Assembly: GCA_947466005.1 (NCBI GenBank)
Contig: CANIBV010000010.1
Location: 1 to 25,058, forward strand
Reading direction: 5' to 3'
Source of the DNA: Spartobacteria bacterium
Lineage (GTDB): Bacteria > Verrucomicrobiota > Verrucomicrobiia > Chthoniobacterales > UBA6821
DNA: 25,058 bases
Part shown: positions 1 through 6,027 of the stretch, piece by piece
Layout: each line of letters opens with the position of its first letter
Numbering within the stretch: position 1 is the stretch's first letter
The notes under the pieces: generated by a model
The model's database searches: none
Told to the model about the DNA's origin: nothing
What the model saw: only the letters and a program-made list of their open reading frames with translations
Program-made: the position numbers and the translations under genes

Positions 1-1029
1 GAGTGACAGGAAGAGGTCGGGTGCCAGCTCGGGGCGGGCACGGAGCACGCGCAGAAAGAGGTCGTCCATGGCGCGCGTTATGATTGGGTCGGGTGCATGA
101 GGTAGCGGCGGCTGACCTTCCCCCATAGCCGCCGCACAAACTCGCGCCCATCGTTGGATGCGCTGAAAGGCGTAGCCGGTGCTTGGTCGGGCCCCTCCTG
201 CTGTCAGCCCGACACGGACAAGACCCAGTTCTCTAGGCGGCGTTACGGGGGTTTGTCCCATCGGCAGGATCCCGTGCTCCGATCGCAGGACGGAAAAGGG
301 AGTGCCTCCCAGCCGCTTCTCAAGCAGTGACTGAAGTGGCGACTCCAACTCCAGAGGGGTTAAGGGGTGGGGATCAAAGACAGTCGCCTCGACCAACGCC
401 CTGTTCTTTGCAAACGGCAGTAGGTAGAGGAAGAGAATCCCCGAGGGCGTACTTCCAGAAAAATCCATGAGTTCGGCGCAATCCGGATCAAAACAATCCT
501 CCTCGGTCTCAATTTCTCGCCCCAGGAAGGACTGCCAGAGATGAGGCTGGGCTAGGCCGTGGAGACCACCCGGGCGCGTGTCCACTATCCATTTAGCCGA
601 CAGCTCGCCTTGCCCGCTCATGAGACTCCATAAACCGTTGCCCTTGCTCTTGGAGGGTTCCGACGTGACATCAGTTCCAAGCAGCAGCTCAATCCCAGGG
701 ATCCGGGCAATCCTCTCCTGAGCCGCGGAATAGAACGCACCGGAGGGAATCATCTGGTACGGGGAGGTTGGGCAGCGCCGGACGATCCGGTCGGAGGGCG
801 TGGAAATGGAGAAGGTATTCCACTCGTGGCTGACCAGCTCCATCATCCCAGCGTCCGGATGCCCCCAAAAGCACCATGTGCGGTCATGGATGTACTCAGT
901 ACGACTCTCCAGAATCAGAGTCTTCGGAGCCTTCTCCCCCAGCTCTGCTAGCCGCATCGCCAGGCTCAGTCCGGCACATCCCCCGCCCAGAATGATAAGG
1001 TCGGCCTCGCACTTCATCACGTTGCTCAT
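1..1029 (-). CDS. crtY: Lycopene beta-cyclase CrtY, 3' part missing
   Basis: This enzyme closes both ends of lycopene into beta-ionone rings, giving beta-carotene, and acts at the membrane with FAD/NAD(P)H. The 343 codons in the window read through without a stop and run off the left edge; family members are usually about 380-390 residues, so some 40 are probably missing. Visible features are an N-terminal dinucleotide-binding loop GGGCAG (residues 15-20), DRTWCFW (49-55), SEHGILPMG (250-258, with the conserved Glu of the CrtY family) and GGARPSTGYAF (278-288). The start ATG overlaps the stop of crtB by four bases (ATGA), typical of translational coupling. An in-frame ATG at 1017 is an alternative start. 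It is the last visible gene of the rhodopsin/carotenoid cluster. The family assignment is firm; the C-terminus cannot be judged. Confidence 0.93.
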   Translation of the reverse strand, partial: MSNVMKCEADLIILGGGCAGLSLAMRLAELGEKAPKTLILESRTEYIHDRTWCFWGHPDAGMMELVSHEWNTFSISTPSDRIVRRCPTSPYQMIPSGAFYSAAQERIARIPGIELLLGTDVTSEPSKSKGNGLWSLMSGQGELSAKWIVDTRPGGLHGLAQPHLWQSFLGREIETEEDCFDPDCAELMDFSGSTPSGILFLYLLPFAKNRALVEATVFDPHPLTPLELESPLQSLLEKRLGGTPFSVLRSEHGILPMGQTPVTPPRELGLVRVGLTAGGARPSTGYAFQRIQRWARVCAAAMGEGQPPLPHAPDPIITRAMDDLFLRVLRARPELAPDLFLSL

Positions 1030-1958
1030 GACAGAGCTACCCGAGGCAGCCCCGCCAGACAGGAATGCAGGATGCCTTGATGGGATTGGCTTGCGCTCCA
1101 GAATGATTTTTTTATGGGTAGAACAGCCAAGGCCCGTGTAGAGATGAGCGCTTTTGCAAAGGGTGAGACCACGGCGCGGCGGCTCCAGCAATCCCCGCCC
1201 CGTGATCGCAGATCCTCCCCGATGGCGCGGTAGATCCGTGCAGCCACGAGAATGCCAGTCCTCGCCTTCAGCGGTAGATAAGCCAGGCCCGCCTCGCCGC
1301 TACGGTAGTAGTTTTCCGCCAGGGCGAGCAGGTGAAGAATTCCTTCCTGGATCACGCCCCGCTGACACGGGGCGGGGGCGATGAGTTCTCCGGGTTGGAT
1401 GTCGCCGACAAATGTGGCCGGGAGATAGCGACGGCCCATGACGGCGTCGTCACCCACGTCTCGGCAGATATTGGTGAGTTGCATGGCGATACCCAGATCG
1501 ATGGCGTGGGGGAACGCAGCGGGGTCATCGACGTCGAGCACATGGCACATCATCAGGCCGACGGTGCCGGCAACCCGGTAACAGTAGCGGAGCATCTCCG
1601 CCTCGTCGGCCACGCTCACGTCATCCAAATCAGAGGTGGCCCCCGTGATCAACTCCAGCACGAGCGTCTTCTCGATGCCGCACTCTTCCATCAAGGCCAA
1701 CCCATCGCGGATCACGGGATCTGCCGAAGAACCCTCCGCGATATCACGGCGGGCGGCAGCGAGTTTCGCGAGAGCACTTTCCCTGGATACAGCTTCGTCC
1801 GCCAGATCGTCAAGGTAACGGCAGAATCCGTACAGGCGGGTCGCGCGTGCGGCGTGTTTCCTGCCGAGCAGGTGCCGGGCCCAATGAAAGCTTCGCCCCT
1901 TCTCGACAAGGAGCACCTCCGCAATGGCTAATGCATCCTGATCGTCACTGCCGCTCAT
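1026..1958 (-). CDS. crtB: Phytoene synthase CrtB
   Basis: It condenses two geranylgeranyl diphosphate molecules head to head into 15-cis-phytoene, the first committed carotenoid step. The 310-residue product has both aspartate-rich metal/diphosphate-binding motifs of the squalene/phytoene synthase family: YLDDLADE (residues 48-55) and QLTNICRDVGDD (160-171), the latter followed by GRRYLP. RVAGTVGLMM (128-137) is also typical. Length is normal. The start lies 5 bases beyond the crtI stop and the stop overlaps the crtY start, so crtI, crtB and crtY are almost certainly one transcript. The bases before the ATG (TATCCTGATTCCC) contain no Shine-Dalgarno site. A squalene synthase-like role (HpnC/HpnD) is less likely because of the crtI and crtY neighbours. 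Confidence 0.95.
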   Translation of the reverse strand: MSGSDDQDALAIAEVLLVEKGRSFHWARHLLGRKHAARATRLYGFCRYLDDLADEAVSRESALAKLAAARRDIAEGSSADPVIRDGLALMEECGIEKTLVLELITGATSDLDDVSVADEAEMLRYCYRVAGTVGLMMCHVLDVDDPAAFPHAIDLGIAMQLTNICRDVGDDAVMGRRYLPATFVGDIQPGELIAPAPCQRGVIQEGILHLLALAENYYRSGEAGLAYLPLKARTGILVAARIYRAIGEDLRSRGGDCWSRRAVVSPFAKALISTRALAVLPIKKSFWSASQSHQGILHSCLAGLPRVALS

Positions 1959-1963
1959 GGGAA

Positions 1964-3547
1964 TCAGGATAGCCTAAGCGCAGGGTCAATCCCAAGCCTA
2001 AGCCTAACCCCGTGGGGAGGGATCATGGAATCAACAACCTTTGCAGAACAGAGGACCCCGGGGAGTCCCGCGCCGGGGTGTGTTCCCGCGCCAGTGAGGT
2101 AGAGATTGCGGACTCCCTCCCCCTTGTTGTGAAAGCGGAACCACGCCGACTGTCGGAAGATGGGGGCAATGGAGAAGCCCGCTCCGTAATTGCTGAGATA
2201 GTCGTTCTTGAAATCCTCCGGGGTCTTGAAAAAATCCGCCGTGATCACGGAGGAAAGTCCCGGAAGTATCGTCTCCTCAAGCGCCTTCACGATACGGTCT
2301 CGCAAACGCGGGCCTTCTTTCTCCCAGTCGATTCCGGCCTGCAGGTTCGGAACAGGACAAAGGATGTAGAAACTGTCGCATCCGGGGGGGGCGAAGCTTG
2401 GATCCGTGGCAGTGGGTCGGTGAAGGTAGAGGGAGAAATCTTCCGTCAGAAGCTTTCTGTGAAAGATGTCGTTGAGCAGTTCCTCGTACCTCGGCCCCAA
2501 CCAGATCGTGTGATGAGCCACGTCTGGGTAACTCCGGGTCGTCCCGAAATAAAGGACAAAGAGCCCCATCGAATACTGCGCTCCGGCGAGCTTCACTCGT
2601 GCGGATAGCTGGCGGGCCGACGGCTTGATCATCTTTCCGTAGAGATGCGTGGGATCGGCGTTGGAAACGATGAGGTCCGAGGCAAGCATCTCGCCTCCCT
2701 CCAGAACAACCCCTTTGGCTTCTCCCTTTTCGACGAGGATACGCTCCACCGTCGTCTGTAGGCGCGTCGTGACGCCGTGACGTTCCATCAGGTTGCCGAG
2801 CGCGCTGGTGATCGCGCCCGTTCCTCCCATTGCAAAGTGCACCCCGTGGGCTCGCTCGAGGTAGTGGATAAGCGAATAGATGCTGGTCGTTTCGAAGGGA
2901 TTTCCTCCCACCAGGAGTGGCTGGATCGAAAAGGCCTGACGCAGTTTGGGACTGGAAAGGTGACGGCAGACCATCTGCCAGACGGTCTCGTGGTTGCGGA
3001 GTCGAAGCAGTTTAGGAACCTGCCGGAGCATGGTGGTGAGCCGGTGGAACGGTACCGCCGAGAGCTCGCCGAAGCCTACGTCGTAAATACGCTTCGAGTG
3101 GGCAAGCAAGCTAAGGTATCCCTCCCTGTCACCGGGCTCGATTCGACCAATTTCTCTGAGCGTTTTCTCAAGGGTTCCGCCGTAGTCGAAGGTTGTTCCG
3201 TCATTAAAGCGGAATCGGTACCAAGGCGTCATCGGAACCAGTTTCACGTAATCGGAAAAGCGTTCCCCGAACAGGGCGAAGAGTTCCTCGAAGAGGAACG
3301 GGGCTGTGATGACCGTCGGGCCGGCATCGTGCCGGTAGCCGTTGCGTTCGTACACTTGGGCACGACCCCCGAGCTCCGCGCAACGGTCGATCAGCGTGAC
3401 CTTGTAGCCCTTGGCACACAGTCGCAGTGCCGAGGCGATGCCGCCGTATCCCGCGCCTAGAACCAAGGCGCGCTTCACGGCCCCTTGAGGATCAGAGACG
3501 GTCACGTAGATTCCGTGCGAGTTCTTTGAGTAAATCACCCGACCCAT
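1964..3547 (-). CDS. crtI: Phytoene desaturase CrtI
   Basis: This FAD-dependent desaturase converts colourless phytoene to lycopene in four steps. The 527-residue frame has the N-terminal FAD-binding loop GAGYGG (31-36) followed by the acidic end of the second strand (LIDR) and GGRA. Its C-terminus has the bacterial-type CrtI signature GAGTHPGAGLPGV followed by SAK. Length is close to the family norm of about 490-510 plus an N-terminal extension. The start is uncertain. ATG at 3547 overlaps crtE by 56 bases and is preceded by CCTCCCCG, the C-rich leader seen at other starts here. GTG at 3505 (14-base overlap) and GTG at 3478 (after the crtE stop, giving MKRALVLGAG) fit the family N-terminus better. 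Sequence alone cannot show whether it makes four desaturations or three, but the crtY neighbour favours lycopene. Confidence 0.94.
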   Translation of the reverse strand: MGRVIYSKNSHGIYVTVSDPQGAVKRALVLGAGYGGIASALRLCAKGYKVTLIDRCAELGGRAQVYERNGYRHDAGPTVITAPFLFEELFALFGERFSDYVKLVPMTPWYRFRFNDGTTFDYGGTLEKTLREIGRIEPGDREGYLSLLAHSKRIYDVGFGELSAVPFHRLTTMLRQVPKLLRLRNHETVWQMVCRHLSSPKLRQAFSIQPLLVGGNPFETTSIYSLIHYLERAHGVHFAMGGTGAITSALGNLMERHGVTTRLQTTVERILVEKGEAKGVVLEGGEMLASDLIVSNADPTHLYGKMIKPSARQLSARVKLAGAQYSMGLFVLYFGTTRSYPDVAHHTIWLGPRYEELLNDIFHRKLLTEDFSLYLHRPTATDPSFAPPGCDSFYILCPVPNLQAGIDWEKEGPRLRDRIVKALEETILPGLSSVITADFFKTPEDFKNDYLSNYGAGFSIAPIFRQSAWFRFHNKGEGVRNLYLTGAGTHPGAGLPGVLCSAKVVDSMIPPHGVRLRLGIDPALRLS

Positions 3548-4400
3548 CGGGGAGGCTTCCGCCGCCTAAGATTGCCTGTTCAAGATGACGGAGCCCGTAC
3601 TCTTGGGCCTTTGAGAGCGCCCTGCGAATATCGCCGTTCTCGGAGGCCTTGAGAACCAGTACCGCATTAACCGCATGGGAATCCGTATCCTGCGCGACAT
3701 CTTCCATATCATCCACGATCTGGTACCCGATGGCGAAGTGCTCCGCGGCACGGCGCGCCTTGTCAATCCATGCGTGTTTTCCCGAACCGACTAGCGCCAG
3801 CTCAAGGGGCAGACTCAGGAGCGAGCCCGATTTCTGAGATGCTATCTTTTCGTAAAGGGCCATATCCGAAACGGCATTTCCCGTCGGGGTCGGTCCGGCA
3901 CATTGCCCGATGATCACGATGGAAGTCCGCTCGTGAACCAGTGACATCAACTGGGGAAGAATTCGCGGATTGCTGAAATAAGCTATAGCTGCGTAGGCAG
4001 CGGAGAGAAGCAGGTCGCCGGTGCAGATAGCGATGTGGTTGCCGTAGGCAGCACAGACGGTTTCGACACCGCGTCTGTACTGTTCTCGATCTTGGAGATC
4101 ATCGTGTATCAGGGAGGCGTTGTGGAGAAGCTCCACGCATGAAGCAAGGCACACGGCATCGGCGTCAGAAAGCCCGAGCGCCTTGGCAGAGGAAAGAGCC
4201 AGACGGGCACGCACCCGTTGTCCGCCGGAAGCGAGATGGTAAGCTGCGGCTCCGGCTGTGTTCGCGAGATCAGATGGTTCGCAGCTTGGCTCAATGAGCT
4301 CCAGCATGCGGGACTCCACAAGATCTAATAGATCCACCAAAACTCTGGGTTCCCCGGCATGGACGACAACCGAATCGCATGGGGAAACTTCAAAAAGCAT
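3492..4400 (-). CDS. crtE: Geranylgeranyl diphosphate synthase CrtE
   Basis: This prenyltransferase extends allylic diphosphates with isopentenyl diphosphate to the C20 precursor used by CrtB. The 302-residue protein has the two Mg-binding motifs of trans-prenyl synthases, DDLQD (100-104) and DDMED (230-234), and GGQRVR (59-64) for IPP binding. The residues four and five places before the first motif are Ser and Ala. The lack of an aromatic blocker there fits a C20 product better than C15 farnesyl diphosphate, though this is inference. It is the first carotenoid gene after the rhodopsin gene, 98 bases downstream of it, and its 3' end overlaps the crtI frame. AAAGG eight bases before the ATG is one of the few Shine-Dalgarno-like sites in the window. 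A longer-chain polyprenyl synthase is the main alternative. Confidence 0.92.
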   Translation of the reverse strand: MLFEVSPCDSVVVHAGEPRVLVDLLDLVESRMLELIEPSCEPSDLANTAGAAAYHLASGGQRVRARLALSSAKALGLSDADAVCLASCVELLHNASLIHDDLQDREQYRRGVETVCAAYGNHIAICTGDLLLSAAYAAIAYFSNPRILPQLMSLVHERTSIVIIGQCAGPTPTGNAVSDMALYEKIASQKSGSLLSLPLELALVGSGKHAWIDKARRAAEHFAIGYQIVDDMEDVAQDTDSHAVNAVLVLKASENGDIRRALSKAQEYGLRHLEQAILGGGSLPDGSGDLLKELARNLRDRL

Positions 4401-4451
4401 GCAGTGACCTTTGTGGGAGTGGCCCTAGGAGGAAGACCGTGACGGCGAGAA

Positions 4452-4484
4452 TGCTCCGCGTGCCATGAATTGGCACACGGAGCA
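4452..4484 (-). terminator. Strong intergenic hairpin between the rhodopsin gene and crtE
   Basis: TGCTCCGCGTGCCA (4452-4465) and TGGCACACGGAGCA (4471-4484) form a 14-base-pair stem with a 5-base loop, 14 bases past the rhodopsin stop. In minus-strand RNA the one imperfect pair is a G-U wobble; in plus-strand RNA it is a C-A mismatch. The structure is therefore best formed in the rhodopsin transcript. The bases after the stem (ATTCTCG) are a poor U-tract, so it may be a leaky terminator or a 3'-end protecting hairpin rather than a full stop. Confidence 0.6.
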
Positions 4485-4498
4485 AAAACGACAATCAA

Positions 4499-5296
4499 TT
4501 ACTTGTTAGGTGACTCCGTCTCGCTGACGGCGGCCGTCCAGATGATGACACCGAAAGCGATCTTGTTGAGGACGTCGGCCAGGTTGTAGGCGATGTTCAG
4601 GCCTTTCATGCTCTCCTCAGGGCCGCTGCCGGTGAGGTAACCGACGAAGTATCCGATCGGATAGATGGCCCACCCGAAGGTAACGATCAAGCGCATCAGC
4701 TTGAATGCGGACTGCACTGATGGTGGCGCCTTGCTGGCGTTGATGCGGCTAGCCTCACCAAGGAAGATCTCAAAGAGAATGTAGGCCCAGCCGAGCATCC
4801 CAATGATGAATGCGGGCATGGCGCCCATGTAGTGGGCTTCGCCAAGGTATCCGCCGATCAGCATGACCAGGGTGCCGATGATGAGTCTCCAGAAGACGCC
4901 TGCAGGCACCTTGGCGATGGCTGAAAGAATCAGGTAAAACTCGACCATGAGGAGAGGCACAGTGATGAGCCAATCAATGTAACGGTAGACGGTTGGAGTC
5001 TCGCCGGTCGTTACCCAGACTTCACGCATATAGAAGTAGTGAACAGCTGCAACCAGCGTCACCAAACCGGAAACCGTGAGGGAGGTTTTCCACTTTCCTG
5101 CGACTCGCTGAGTTTCAAGAAAGAAGAAGGCCGTCGAGGCGATAAGCGCCATCGAGATCAGCCAGAACGACATTCCCACAAAGTCGTTTGATTTGAGAAC
5201 GACCCCGGATGAGGCGTGGGCTTCGCTTGGCAAAAGCAGAGTCATCAATGCCAGGGCAGAGGTCTTAGTGGCTAGGGATTTCAAGTTCAGTTTCAT
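4499..5296 (-). CDS. Proteorhodopsin-type light-driven proton pump
   Basis: This seven-helix retinal protein uses light to pump protons outward across the inner membrane. The 265-residue sequence aligns closely with proteobacterial proteorhodopsin. It has RYIDWLITVPLL then ...E, giving the D-T-E pump triad D108, T112 and E119. H86 (counterion partner), E153 in GYLGEA, and the retinal-binding Lys K245 in NLADVLNK are also present. L116 occupies the spectral tuning site (position 105 in green proteorhodopsin), which predicts green rather than blue absorption. F163 aligns with the bulky residue that closes the carotenoid-antenna window. Residues 1-28 look like a cleavable signal peptide ending AHA, which is common in this family. 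It is the first gene of the carotenoid cluster. Leader bases AACAGACTCCCT before the ATG hold no Shine-Dalgarno site. Ion specificity is inferred from residues only. Confidence 0.96.
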   Translation of the reverse strand: MKLNLKSLATKTSALALMTLLLPSEAHASSGVVLKSNDFVGMSFWLISMALIASTAFFFLETQRVAGKWKTSLTVSGLVTLVAAVHYFYMREVWVTTGETPTVYRYIDWLITVPLLMVEFYLILSAIAKVPAGVFWRLIIGTLVMLIGGYLGEAHYMGAMPAFIIGMLGWAYILFEIFLGEASRINASKAPPSVQSAFKLMRLIVTFGWAIYPIGYFVGYLTGSGPEESMKGLNIAYNLADVLNKIAFGVIIWTAAVSETESPNK

Positions 5297-5580
5297 AGGG
5301 AGTCTGTTGTGGGGTTTGGTTTTAGTGGCGGGTTGGGTTCTGTGGTTGCATGGGTTTACTGCGGTGACGGGTATGCCGACGCGGCGTGGAAAAATGCACG
5401 GCAGAGGACAGGGCGAATGGGTTCCGCACTCGTGGAACTTAGAGGCCCTTCGAAAAGTAGGCCCGAGGCTCTGTTAACGGAAAAAATGAGCCTGCGCGTA
5501 TGAAAAGGAGCTTTCATTGTTGGAGGGGTTCCAGATCCAGCATGGTCAGGTTGGCCGTCCGACAATGGAGGCGTCAAGAA

Positions 5581-5606
5581 CTTTTCCCTTTTTTCCTTTT
5601 TTCCTC
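5581..5606. repeat. Homopyrimidine/homopurine tract with mirror symmetry
   Basis: Twenty-six pyrimidines in a row lie on the plus strand. Within them, 5587-5604 is an exact mirror repeat: CC, six T, CC, six T, CC. On the minus strand, which is transcribed towards the rhodopsin gene, this is an A/G run. Such mirror tracts can form triplex DNA, and purine-rich RNA leaders can act as unstructured binding sites; neither role is shown here. Confidence 0.7.
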
Positions 5607-5634
5607 AAGGGCGGAGGGCGGACTCACGAACCGA

Positions 5635-5661
5635 ATTATACGGTCGTTAAAAACCAATCAA
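5635..5661 (-). promoter_or_regulatory. Candidate sigma-70-type promoter for the rhodopsin gene
   Basis: The minus strand carries a perfect TATAAT (5635-5640) with TTGATT (5656-5661) 15 bases upstream. The spacer is shorter than the usual 17, which weakens the call. No better match was found nearer the rhodopsin start. Confidence 0.4.
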
Positions 5662-5684
5662 CCCTTCAAAAACGGAAGATGAAA

Positions 5685-5758
5685 TGGAGCGGGTAGAGGG
5701 AATCGAACCCTCATGGCCTGCTTGGAAGGCAGGAACTTTACCACTAAGCTATACCCGC
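5685..5758 (-). tRNA. tRNA-Gly (anticodon UCC)
   Basis: The minus strand folds as a cloverleaf. The acceptor stem GCGGGTA pairs with TACCCGC, the anticodon arm is CCTGC-CTTCCAA-GCAGG with anticodon TCC, and the T arm is AGGG-TTCGATT-CCCT. The discriminator base is U, followed by an encoded CCA at 5685-5687. The mature length of 71 bases plus CCA is normal for tRNA-Gly. It reads GGA codons and, by wobble, GGG. Confidence 0.96.
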
Positions 5759-5772
5759 ATTAACTGTAGAAA

Positions 5773-5801
5773 TCATTAGCACAGTCCCCACCTGGGGTCA
5801 A
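5773..5801 (-). promoter_or_regulatory. Promoter of tRNA-Gly
   Basis: On the minus strand TTGACC (5796-5801) and TAATGA (5773-5778) are separated by exactly 17 bases. They lie 14 bases before the mature tRNA 5' end, the expected spacing for a sigma-70 promoter. It also lies just past the gatB-side gene that ends at 5818. Confidence 0.65.
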
Positions 5802-5817
5802 CCCGTGACATGGCGCT

Positions 5818-6015
5818 CTACTTGGAAGGGCTGGGCTGGTTTTCGATCCCAATGCGTTGAAGCGCTTCTCCGAACTTCTCTGAGGAGCGTTTGTGGACAG
5901 CTGCTTTGTGTCCCTTAGAGTTAAGGAAGCAGAGCTCTATGCCTACGAGCAGAAGGAGGAGCAACCCGATGCGAATCAGCACTCTCGGTTTTAGAAAGCG
6001 CTGATTCAACGACAT
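5818..6015 (-). CDS. Small single-helix membrane protein, unknown function
   Basis: I do not recognise a family. The 65-residue product starts MSLNQRFLKPR, has one clear hydrophobic segment (residues about 12-32, with a run of six leucines), and ends in a basic, polar tail. A positive N-terminus with a positive tail leaves topology open. The start lies 12 bases beyond the gatB stop on the same strand, so it is probably the last gene of the cvpA-gatB transcript. The start is preceded by AACAACTCCCTTCC, a C/T-rich leader without a Shine-Dalgarno site, like those of recognised genes here. That leader and the spacing are the main support for it being real. Confidence 0.6.
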   Translation of the reverse strand: MSLNQRFLKPRVLIRIGLLLLLLVGIELCFLNSKGHKAAVHKRSSEKFGEALQRIGIENQPSPSK

Positions 6016-6027
6016 GGAAGGGAGTTG

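Larger units (their letters stand above)
5297..5684. other. Gene-free leader region upstream of the rhodopsin gene
   Basis: These 388 bases between tRNA-Gly and the rhodopsin start contain no convincing gene; the short frames present have no family features and lie in unlikely contexts. Visible elements are a minus-strand TATAAT candidate promoter (5635-5661), a 26-base pyrimidine run on the plus strand (5581-5606) and a short palindrome GTTCC/GGAAC (5421-5437). If the promoter is correct, the rhodopsin mRNA has a leader of roughly 330 bases. I recognise no known riboswitch in it. Confidence 0.6.

Noticed and set aside
5421..5437. Palindrome GTTCC/GGAAC as an operator
   Set aside because: The arms are only five bases and the site is single; it is expected by chance at this length, so it is mentioned only as part of the leader.
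5356..5577. Short frame (73 codons) in the leader before the rhodopsin gene
   Set aside because: Its protein is rich in Pro, Ser and Arg without pattern, and the region is better explained as an untranslated leader.
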